Part shown: piece by piece, positions 34,931 to 41,659 of the stretch | How positions within the stretch are numbered: the first letter of the stretch is position 1 | Layout: each line of letters starts with the position of its first letter | NCBI RefSeq assembly: GCF_036195045.1 | Contig: NZ_CP108100.1 | Coordinates: 2,976,001-3,040,000 of the forward strand | Source: Streptomyces sp. NBC_00236 | GTDB lineage: Bacteria > Actinomycetota > Actinomycetes > Streptomycetales > Streptomycetaceae | Length of the DNA stretch: 64,000 nt | Direction of reading: 5' to 3' | Made by a program: the position numbers and the translations under genes | The notes under the pieces: generated by a model | Seen by the model: only the letters and a program-made list of their open reading frames with translations | Databases searched by the model: none | Told to the model about the DNA's origin: nothing

Positions 34931-36238
34931 TCAGCCCGCGTCGGCGAACGCCGCGTCCATCTTCTTCGCCGCGTCGTCCGAGGCCTTCGCCACGTCCTTA
35001 CGGCCGCTGACGATCTCCTGGAACATCGTCGGCAGGATCAGCGAGGAGTCGATCTGCCCCCAGGCCGGTGAGGCGGGGACGAACTTGGTGCCCGCGCCGA
35101 GCGTTTCGACGAAGGGTCCGACGAACGGCTCGCGCCTGGCCGCGTCGGCCCGCACGTCCGCGTACGTCGGCAGGAAGCCCATCGCGTCGAACATCTTCGC
35201 CTGGGTCTCCTTGCCGGTGAGCGCCTTCATCAGGTCGACGGCCAGGGTGCGGTGCCCGGTGCTCTTCAGCACTCCGATGTTGTTCCCGCCCGCGAACGCC
35301 GGGGCGACGGAACCCTCGGCCAGGCCCGGCAGCGGGACGACTGCGTACTTGCCCTTCACCGTGCCGGCCTCGACGGCGGTGTGGCTGAAGTCTCCGCCGA
35401 TGGCCATCGCGGCCTTGCCGGCGGCGAAGGCGGTGACGGTCGCGTTGCCGCCCATGGCGGCGCACTTGGCGGCCGGGCAGTTGGTGTCGCCGAAGAGCGA
35501 GGTGTAGGCCTCGATGCCCTTGCGGGCCTTGTCGCTGTTGATGGCCGCCTTGTACGCGGACCCGCTCCCGTCGGCCAGTTCGCCGCCGTTGGCCCAGATG
35601 AACGGCATCGCGCCGTAGGTGTAGGCGCCGCCGACGGCGAGCCCGTACAGGTCCGGCTTCTTCTCGTGGATCTTCCTCGCCGTGGATATCAGCTCGGCCT
35701 GGGACTTGGGGGCCTCGATCCCCAGCTCCGCGAAGACGTCGGTGCGGTAGTACAGCGCCCGTACGCCGACGAAGAGCGGGGCCCCGTAGACCTTTCCGCC
35801 GACCGTCACGGACTCCTTGGCCGTCGGGTCGGTGTCCTCGGCGTCGTCCCAGGCGGCGAACTCCGCGCTCACATCGGCCAGTCCGCCGTCCTTGACGTAG
35901 CCGGCGGTGTCCGTGTTGCCGTACTCGATGAGGTCGGGGGCGCTCTTCGGGTCGTTGAACGCCGCCTTGACGCGCTGGGCGCGGGTCTCGACCGGGATGT
36001 ACTCGATCTCGACCTTGGCGCCCTTGTGGTCCTTCGTGAACCCGGCGACCGCGGCGTCGACGACCTTCTCCTTGGGCTTGTTGCCGACCTCCTGGAACAG
36101 CCAGACACGCAGCGTGCCGGTCTTCTCGTCCTTCCCGGTGCCACTGTCCGAGGTCTGCGGCGCACCGCAGGCGGTGGCGGTCAGGCCGGCCAGCACGAGG
36201 GCCGCGGCCGGGGCGGCAATGCGGGCAGAAAACTTCAT
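34931..36238 (-). CDS. Sugar-binding lipoprotein of the hexosaminidase operon
   Basis: A 435-residue extracellular solute-binding protein (family 1). The lipoprotein signal ends LTATACGAP with the lipidated Cys at ~24. The mature start GTLRVWLFQEVGNKPKEKVV and AFNDPKSAPDLIEYGNT are typical of CUT1 binders. It is the first gene of the operon; a dre-like DasR site lies 95 bp upstream. With a GH20 enzyme in the operon, the ligand is probably a GlcNAc-containing oligosaccharide such as chitobiose or a glycan fragment; this is inference. Confidence 0.9.
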   Translation of the reverse strand: MKFSARIAAPAAALVLAGLTATACGAPQTSDSGTGKDEKTGTLRVWLFQEVGNKPKEKVVDAAVAGFTKDHKGAKVEIEYIPVETRAQRVKAAFNDPKSAPDLIEYGNTDTAGYVKDGGLADVSAEFAAWDDAEDTDPTAKESVTVGGKVYGAPLFVGVRALYYRTDVFAELGIEAPKSQAELISTARKIHEKKPDLYGLAVGGAYTYGAMPFIWANGGELADGSGSAYKAAINSDKARKGIEAYTSLFGDTNCPAAKCAAMGGNATVTAFAAGKAAMAIGGDFSHTAVEAGTVKGKYAVVPLPGLAEGSVAPAFAGGNNIGVLKSTGHRTLAVDLMKALTGKETQAKMFDAMGFLPTYADVRADAARREPFVGPFVETLGAGTKFVPASPAWGQIDSSLILPTMFQEIVSGRKDVAKASDDAAKKMDAAFADAG

Positions 36239-36246
36239 CCGGAACC

Positions 36247-36258
36247 CCTACCGGTAGG
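36247..36258. promoter_or_regulatory. 12-bp palindrome at the binding-protein start
   Basis: The perfect palindrome CCTACCGGTAGG lies 9-20 bp upstream of the ATG, overlapping the position of the ribosome site. It could be an additional operator or an RNA hairpin masking translation. Confidence 0.35.
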
Positions 36259-36332
36259 CGTTGCGTCATGTGCAACGCACGTTTCGTTCTGCACAACTCG
36301 CAGGAGCGTAGGTCCGGACCAGGGCGCCGACA

Positions 36333-36348
36333 AGTGGTCTCCACCACT
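36333..36348. promoter_or_regulatory. DasR operator (dre) candidate
   Basis: AGTGGTCTCCACCACT differs from the S. coelicolor dre consensus (AGTGGTCTAGACCACT) only at the two central bases and is a near-perfect inverted repeat. It sits 95 bp upstream of the sugar-binding lipoprotein gene. DasR is the GntR regulator of GlcNAc/chitin uptake, released by GlcN-6-P, which fits the operon's content exactly. Confidence 0.8.
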
Positions 36349-36418
36349 CTGTGACCCGCGGACGCACCCCGTGCAACGCCGGCGGTCCCGTACGGAGAAG
36401 AGCCACGGCCCCGCACGC

Positions 36419-36464
36419 GGAAGAGCCCCCGGGGCACGCGACTGCGTGCCCCGGGGGCTCTTCC
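36419..36464. terminator. Terminator after the DUF3039 gene
   Basis: Perfect 21-base arms (36419-36439 and 36444-36464) with a GACT loop, 25 bp after the DUF3039 stop on the minus strand. Confidence 0.85.
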
Positions 36465-36489
36465 GGGCTGTTCCGTGGCGCGGGTGGGA

Positions 36490-36783
36490 CTACTTCTTGT
36501 CCTTGCCGCCCTTGCCCTTGTCCTTGTCGCCGCCGGCGCCCATGGACTCGTAGATCTCCTTGCACATGGGGCAGACCGGGTACTTCTTGGGGTCGCGCCC
36601 CGGTACCCAGACCTTGCCGCACAGTGCGACCACGGGGGTGCCCTCCAGGGCACTCGCCATGATCTTGTCCTTCTGAACGTAATGGGCGTAGCGCTCGTGG
36701 TCGCCGTCGCCGTTCGACACCTGCGGTGTCGGCTCCACGAGGGTTCCGGTGCCTGACCCGCGCTCGGGCTCAAGAGTGCTCAT
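36490..36783 (-). CDS. DUF3039 family protein
   Basis: A 97-residue conserved actinobacterial protein. The core HYVQKDKIMASALEGTPVVALCGKVW followed by KYPVCPMCKEIY (split at ~40-80) holds three cysteines in a C...CxxC arrangement typical of a small zinc site. The tail is a Gly/Asp/Lys repeat (DKDKGKGGKDKK). ATG 36783 (MSTLEPERG) is chosen. Function unknown. It lies 29 bp downstream of the YqgE gene, possibly co-transcribed. Confidence 0.85.
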   Translation of the reverse strand: MSTLEPERGSGTGTLVEPTPQVSNGDGDHERYAHYVQKDKIMASALEGTPVVALCGKVWVPGRDPKKYPVCPMCKEIYESMGAGGDKDKGKGGKDKK

Positions 36784-36812
36784 AACCGCCAAGCGTACTG
36801 AAAGCCCGGGCA

Positions 36813-37373
36813 TCAGTTCAGCGAAGGGTCGTCCGGATAGGTGGCGATCATGGCCAGTTCGCTGCGCTGACGGCGCAGGACCGCCCGCCAGAGACTTTCC
36901 GGACGGGGTGAGGAGACGTCGCCGGGTTCCGAATCGACGACGTACCAGGCCCCCTCGGACAGCTCCGCCTCCAGCTGGCCGGGGCCCCAGCCCGCGTAAC
37001 CGGCGAAGATCCGCAGCGAGCCGAGCGCGGCGGCCAGCAGCTCCGGAGGCGTCTCCAGGTCCACCAGGCCGATCGCCCCGTACACCCGGCGCCAGCCCAG
37101 AGGTCCCTCGTCGCCGGGGATCACCGCCACGCCGAGCGCCGAGTCCAGTGAGACGGGGCCGCCCTGGAAGACGACGTCCGGCTCACCGGTCAGCTCCGCC
37201 CAGGACGCGAGGATGTCGCCGACGCCGACCGGGGTCGGGCGGTTCAGGACCACGCCGAGCGAGCCCTCCTCGTCGTGGTCGAGGAGCAGCACCACCGCGC
37301 GGTCGAAATTCGGGTCCGCCAGGGCGGGTGTGGCCACGAGCAGCCGCCCTGTGAGCGAGGACACCTCGGTCAT
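36813..37373 (-). CDS. YqgE/AlgH family protein
   Basis: A 186-residue UPF0301 protein. The hallmark start is LTGRLLVATPALADPNFDRA and the conserved LLLDHDEEGSLGVVLNRPT follows (~25-45). FQGGPV (~75) and RIFAGYAGWGPGQLEAEL (~125) complete the family pattern. No enzymatic activity is established for the family. ATG 37373 is used because conservation starts there; the longer frame runs into the divergent murA promoter region. Confidence 0.9.
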   Translation of the reverse strand: MTEVSSLTGRLLVATPALADPNFDRAVVLLLDHDEEGSLGVVLNRPTPVGVGDILASWAELTGEPDVVFQGGPVSLDSALGVAVIPGDEGPLGWRRVYGAIGLVDLETPPELLAAALGSLRIFAGYAGWGPGQLEAELSEGAWYVVDSEPGDVSSPRPESLWRAVLRRQRSELAMIATYPDDPSLN

Positions 37374-37648
37374 GGCAGAAATGATCCCGCATCTTCGTCC
37401 TCCGTGGGGGCCAAGTGACCCGGTCGTCGCCCTGGGTGCCCGAGCGCAGCTCAGGGCGCACGGGTGCACGAGGAGCGCACGGCGGGACGGCCGATCCGGA
37501 CGGTAACCCTCCGCAAGATCCGGGCAGCACAGCGTGTTGTGGCGGATTCATGACGTTCGTACACCCCCCGTTCCCTTACGGAAGGGGGGTGCCTGGCCAT
37601 TACCCTTTCGGTTGGCCCCCTGCCCGACCACTCCGGAACGCGAGATTC

Positions 37649-38989
37649 ATGACCGGCACAGACGATGTCCTGCTTGTCCACGGCGGAACCCCGCTGGAGG
37701 GCGAGATCCGCGTCCGAGGCGCCAAGAACCTGGTGCCGAAGGCAATGGTCGCCGCGCTGCTCGGCAGCGGGCCCAGCCGGCTGCGCAACGTGCCCGACAT
37801 CCGCGATGTGCGGGTCGTGCGCGGGCTGCTGCAGCTGCACGGTGTGACGGTCCGTCCGGGTGACGAACCGGGCGAGCTGATCCTCGACCCCACCCACGTC
37901 GAGAGTGCGAACGTCGCCGACATCGACGCCCACGCGGGCTCGTCGCGCATTCCGATCCTCTTCTGCGGCCCGCTGCTGCACCGGCTGGGCCACGCGTTCA
38001 TCCCGGGACTCGGCGGCTGCGACATCGGCGGCCGGCCGATCGACTTCCACTTCGACGTGCTCCGGCAGTTCGGCGCCACGATCGAGAAGCGGGCGGACGG
38101 TCAGTACCTGGAGGCCCCGCAGCGGCTGCGCGGCACCAAGATCCGGCTGCCGTACCCGTCGGTCGGCTCCACCGAGCAGGTGCTGCTGACCGCGGTGCTC
38201 GCCGAGGGTGTCACCGAGCTGTCGAACGCGGCCGTGGAGCCGGAGATCGAGGACCTCATCTGCGTACTGCAGAAGATGGGCGCGATCATCTCCATGGACA
38301 CCGACCGGACCATCCGGATCACCGGTGTCGACCGCCTCGACGGGTACACCCACCGGGCGATCCCGGACCGCCTGGAGGCCGCCTCCTGGGCGTCCGCCGC
38401 GCTGGCGACCGAGGGCAACATCTACGTGCGCGGCGCCCAGCAGCGCTCGATGATGACGTTCCTGAACACCTTCCGCCGGGTCGGCGGCGCCTTCGAGATC
38501 GACGACGAGGGCATCCGCTTCTGGCACCCGGGCGGCGCGCTGAACGCCATCGCGCTGGAGACGGACGTGCACCCCGGGTTCCAGACCGACTGGCAGCAGC
38601 CGCTGGTCGTGGCGCTGACGCAGGCCGCGGGCCTGTCGATCGTCCACGAGACGGTGTACGAGTCCCGGCTCGGCTTCACCTCGGCGCTGAACCAGATGGG
38701 CGCGCACATCCAGCTCTACCGCGAGTGCCTGGGCGGCTCCGACTGCCGCTTCGGCCAGCGCAACTTCCTGCACTCCGCGGTCGTGTCCGGGCCGACGAAG
38801 CTGCAGGGCGCGGATCTGGTCATCCCGGACCTGCGCGGCGGTTTCTCGTACCTGATCGCCGCCCTGGCGGCCCAGGGGACGTCCCGGGTGCACGGGATCG
38901 ACCTGATCAACCGCGGCTACGAGAACTTCATGGACAAGCTGGAGAAGCTCGGCGCGAAGGTGGAGCTGCCGGGCGGCTCGCTGGTCTGA
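37649..38989 (+). CDS. murA: UDP-N-acetylglucosamine 1-carboxyvinyltransferase
   Basis: A 446-residue EPSP-synthase-fold enzyme for the first committed step of peptidoglycan synthesis (PEP transfer to UDP-GlcNAc). The catalytic loop reads GLGGCDIGGRPIDFHFDVL (~118-136), keeping the Cys that binds PEP and fosfomycin. KNLVPKAMVAALL (~26) holds the conserved Lys. The C-terminal LRGGFSYLIAALAAQGTS is typical. ATG 37649 is used. Streptomyces often carry two MurA paralogues; this one's position next to hupA matches SCO2949. It is divergent from YqgE. Confidence 0.95.
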   Translation: MTGTDDVLLVHGGTPLEGEIRVRGAKNLVPKAMVAALLGSGPSRLRNVPDIRDVRVVRGLLQLHGVTVRPGDEPGELILDPTHVESANVADIDAHAGSSRIPILFCGPLLHRLGHAFIPGLGGCDIGGRPIDFHFDVLRQFGATIEKRADGQYLEAPQRLRGTKIRLPYPSVGSTEQVLLTAVLAEGVTELSNAAVEPEIEDLICVLQKMGAIISMDTDRTIRITGVDRLDGYTHRAIPDRLEAASWASAALATEGNIYVRGAQQRSMMTFLNTFRRVGGAFEIDDEGIRFWHPGGALNAIALETDVHPGFQTDWQQPLVVALTQAAGLSIVHETVYESRLGFTSALNQMGAHIQLYRECLGGSDCRFGQRNFLHSAVVSGPTKLQGADLVIPDLRGGFSYLIAALAAQGTSRVHGIDLINRGYENFMDKLEKLGAKVELPGGSLV

Positions 38990-39033
38990 CGAGGGGTTCC
39001 TTCCCGGGGGTCCACGGCCCCCGGGATGCCCCT

Positions 39034-39075
39034 GGGCCTTTCGTTCGGATCCGGCCTGATCCAAACGAAAGGCCC
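39034..39075. terminator. Terminator after murA
   Basis: GGGCCTTTCGTTCGGATC (39034-39051) pairs with its near complement (39058-39075, one mismatch), 45 bp after the murA stop. Confidence 0.75.
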
Positions 39076-39111
39076 CAAGAGCCCCGGAACGGCGTTCTGC
39101 GGCCCGTACGC

Positions 39112-39149
39112 CGAAGGGCGGCCACCCTGGTCGGGGTGACCGCCCTTCG
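39112..39149. terminator. Terminator after hupA
   Basis: A hairpin with outer arms CGAAGGGCGG and CCGCCCTTCG and a slightly bulged inner stem. It lies 15 bp downstream of the hupA stop on the minus strand. Confidence 0.75.
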
Positions 39150-39164
39150 TCGTGCTCAGGGGTG

Positions 39165-39446
39165 TTACTTACCCTTGGCGGCTTCCTTGAGCTTCGAGCC
39201 CGCGGAGACCTTCACGCTGTAGCCGGCCGGGATGTTGATCGGGTCGCCGGTCTGCGGGTTACGAGCGGTGCGAGCGGCACGGTGGGTGCGCTCGAAGGTC
39301 AGGAAACCGGGGATGGTGACCTTCTCGTCGCCCTTGGCGACGATCTCACCGACGGTCTCGGCGAGCGCGGCCAGCACGGCGTCGGCGTCCTTGCGAGTCA
39401 CCTCGGCGCGGTCGGCCAGGGCGGCCACCAGCTCACTGCGGTTCAT
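39165..39446 (-). CDS. hupA: HU-family nucleoid protein
   Basis: A 93-residue HU protein. MNRSELVAALADRAEVTRKD starts the helical dimer core. GFLTFERTHRAARTARNPQTGDPINIPA holds the DNA-binding beta-arm with the intercalating Pro (NPQTG region). It ends SAGSKLKEAAKGK and has no long Lys-rich C-terminal tail, so it is the short HupA type, not HupS. It compacts DNA in vegetative growth. Position beside murA matches SCO2950. Confidence 0.95.
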   Translation of the reverse strand: MNRSELVAALADRAEVTRKDADAVLAALAETVGEIVAKGDEKVTIPGFLTFERTHRAARTARNPQTGDPINIPAGYSVKVSAGSKLKEAAKGK

Positions 39447-39787
39447 GTTGTTACTCCCGTGTTCTTCTTGCCTGTGAGGCGTGAGATCGAAGCCGATGCT
39501 GCCAGGGCCCTCGGACAGTCCCCGGACCCGGGTCCGTTTTTAGACGTTCGCGCCCCGTGGGGTCTCCCCCGGACGAAGTCCTTGGGAAAGCATCCTGCCC
39601 CCACCTGCGGCGGGAAAGCCAATCCGGCACCCTCCGGAGTCACACGAAAAGCACCACTGCCTCGTCGTGGTGACGTTCCGTCGACTCCCCAAAAGCGGTC
39701 CGCACCTGATGCGGGGCTCCGCGGGACGCGTCGCCCGCCCACCCTAAAGGGGCGTTTGGGGCGCCGCGACCCGCGACGCGCCGGACA
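39447..39787. other. Intergenic region upstream of hupA
   Basis: A 341-bp region without a credible gene. It must hold the hupA promoter. A perfect palindrome CGGACCCGGGTCCG followed by T5 (39523-39541) looks like a terminator on the plus strand, although no plus-strand gene precedes it. No other feature is convincing. Confidence 0.4.
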
Positions 39788-41221
39788 TCAGACGGACGTG
39801 GGCCCCGTCACAGCCGAGCCGGCGGCCTTCGCGGCGTCCCGGACCGCTCCCGCGACCGCTCCGGCGACCTTGTCGTTGAAGACGGACGGGATGATGTAGT
39901 TCGCGTTCACCTCGTCCTCGGCGACGACGTCGGCGAGGGCGCGCGCGGCGGCGAGCATCATCTCCGTGTTGACGGTGCGGGACTGAGCGTCCAGCAGGCC
40001 GCGGAAGACGCCCGGGAAGACCAGGACGTTGTTGATCTGGTTGGGGAAGTCGGAGCGGCCGGTGGCCACGACGGCCGCCGTCCGGCGCGCGATCGCCGGG
40101 TCGACCTCGGGGTCCGGGTTCGCAAGCGCGAACACGATCGCGCCCTCGGCCATGGCCGCCACGTCGTCGCCGTCCAGGACGTTCGGGGCGGAGACGCCGA
40201 TGAAGACGTCGGCACCCACGACGGCCTGCTTGAGGGTGCCGGTGACGGACTCCGGGTTGGTGTTGTCGGCGATCCAGCGCAGCGGCGAGTCGGCCTGGGC
40301 GGAGACCAGGTCCTCGCGGCCGGCGTGCACCACACCGTGGATGTCGGCGACGACGGCGTGCTTGACGCCCGCTGCGATGAGCAGCTTCAGAATGGCCGTG
40401 CCGGCCGCTCCGGCACCGGACATGACGACCCGTACGTCCCCGATCGCCTTGCCCACCACGCGCAGCGCGTTGGTCAGGGAGGCCAGGACGACGATGGCGG
40501 TGCCGTGCTGGTCGTCGTGGAAGACGGGGATGTCGAGGGCCTCGCGCAGCCGGGCCTCGATCTCGAAGCAGCGCGGCGCGGAGATGTCCTCCAGGTTGAT
40601 GCCCGCGAAGCCGGGGGCGATCGCCTTGACGATCTCGACGATGGCATCGGTGTCCTGGGTGTCCAGGCAGATCGGCCAGGCGTCGATGCCGGCGAAGCGC
40701 TTGAAGAGGGCCGCCTTGCCCTCCATGACGGGCAGCGCGGCCATCGGGCCGATGTTGCCGAGGCCGAGCACCGCGGAGCCGTCCGTCACGACTGCGACGG
40801 AGTTGCGCTTGATGGTGAGGCGCCGGGCGTCCTCGGGGTTCTCGGCGATCGCCATGCACACCCGGGCCACACCGGGGGTGTAGATCATCGAGAGGTCGTC
40901 ACGGTTGCGGATGGGGTGCTTCGACGCCATCTCGATCTTGCCGCCGAGGTGCATCAGGAACGTACGGTCGGAGACCTTGCCGAGGACGACGCCCTCGATG
41001 TCCCGCAGACCTTCGACGATCTCGTCCGCGTGCGAGGTGGAGGAAGCGGCGATCGTGACGTCGATCCGCAGCTTGTCGTGGCCGGAAGCGGTCACGTCGA
41101 GGCCGGTGACCGAACCGCCGGAGGACTCCACGGCCGTGGTGAGCTGGGAGACCGCTGTGCCGCTCGCGGGCACCTCCAGCCTGACCGTCATCGAGTACGA
41201 GACGCTGGGCGCCGTTGCCAT
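39788..41221 (-). CDS. NAD(P)-dependent malic enzyme with N-terminal ACT domain
   Basis: A 477-residue malic enzyme, decarboxylating malate to pyruvate. An ACT-like regulatory domain occupies ~1-85 (MTVRLEVPASGTAVSQLTTA). The malic N-terminal domain has YTPGVARVCMAI (~110; catalytic Tyr) and VTDGSAVLGLGNIGPMAALP (~145). FHDDQHGTAIVVLASL (~232) holds metal-binding Asp. The NAD-binding Rossmann motif is MSGAGAAGTAILKLL (~268). ATG 41221, with GAAGGA upstream, is preferred over ATG 41251. By position it corresponds to SCO2951, reported as the NAD-preferring enzyme; cofactor choice is not proven here. A candidate structured RNA lies 220 bp upstream. Confidence 0.92.
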   Translation of the reverse strand: MATAPSVSYSMTVRLEVPASGTAVSQLTTAVESSGGSVTGLDVTASGHDKLRIDVTIAASSTSHADEIVEGLRDIEGVVLGKVSDRTFLMHLGGKIEMASKHPIRNRDDLSMIYTPGVARVCMAIAENPEDARRLTIKRNSVAVVTDGSAVLGLGNIGPMAALPVMEGKAALFKRFAGIDAWPICLDTQDTDAIVEIVKAIAPGFAGINLEDISAPRCFEIEARLREALDIPVFHDDQHGTAIVVLASLTNALRVVGKAIGDVRVVMSGAGAAGTAILKLLIAAGVKHAVVADIHGVVHAGREDLVSAQADSPLRWIADNTNPESVTGTLKQAVVGADVFIGVSAPNVLDGDDVAAMAEGAIVFALANPDPEVDPAIARRTAAVVATGRSDFPNQINNVLVFPGVFRGLLDAQSRTVNTEMMLAAARALADVVAEDEVNANYIIPSVFNDKVAGAVAGAVRDAAKAAGSAVTGPTSV

Positions 41222-41399
41222 GGCCGAGTCCTTCGCTTTCCTTAGCTTCATTGCTATGCGTAGCCGGATCTGTCGCTGCCGGACACGCCTTCCGATATTC
41301 GCACCTACCGACGGGTAGCCGCTAATGACTGCCACGTTTCGGAAAGTTTTTTCCACCATACGAGATATGAGGGGTGTCGCGGAACCCCTGCCGGGCCTG

Positions 41400-41441
41400 G
41401 ATCCGGAGCCGTAAACGGAAGATCCGGAGCCGTAAACAGAA
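41400..41441. repeat. Tandem direct repeat, period 21 bp
   Basis: Two copies of GATCCGGAGCCGTAAAC (41400-41416 and 41421-41437) lie directly next to the terminator hairpin of the candidate RNA, on its 3' side. Confidence 0.7.
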
Positions 41442-41600
41442 ACAGACCCGCGCCACCGGAGGGTGACGCGGGTCTGTCTTCTTCAGTTGAGCGGCACCGA
41501 CCCGCCATGCTCGCCTCGCGGCAAGTGGTCGCTCGAAGCGACGAAGGTTGGGCCCGGGGGCTTGGATCGAGCCGGTGCCGACTCCAGGCTAACAAAGACC
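41442..41600 (-). ncRNA. Candidate structured small RNA or leader upstream of malic enzyme
   Basis: Read on the minus strand, the gap between the HelD-like gene and malic enzyme folds well. A long-range closing stem pairs 41574-41580 with 41492-41498. Inside are two hairpins: GTCGC-loop-GCGAC (41528-41542) and CTTGCC-GCGA-GGCGAG (41510-41525, GNRA-type tetraloop). It ends in a terminator hairpin (41442-41477, 16-base arms with one mismatch) followed by a T-rich run. A separate hairpin plus T6 at about 41634-41656 ends the HelD transcript, so this segment looks like its own transcript or a malic enzyme leader attenuator. I cannot match it to a named RNA family. Confidence 0.5.
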
Positions 41601-41659
41601 CCGGAGAAGTGATTCCCCCAGCGCGGGTTGACCGAAAAAAGGCTCCCGTGCCGGGCCCG

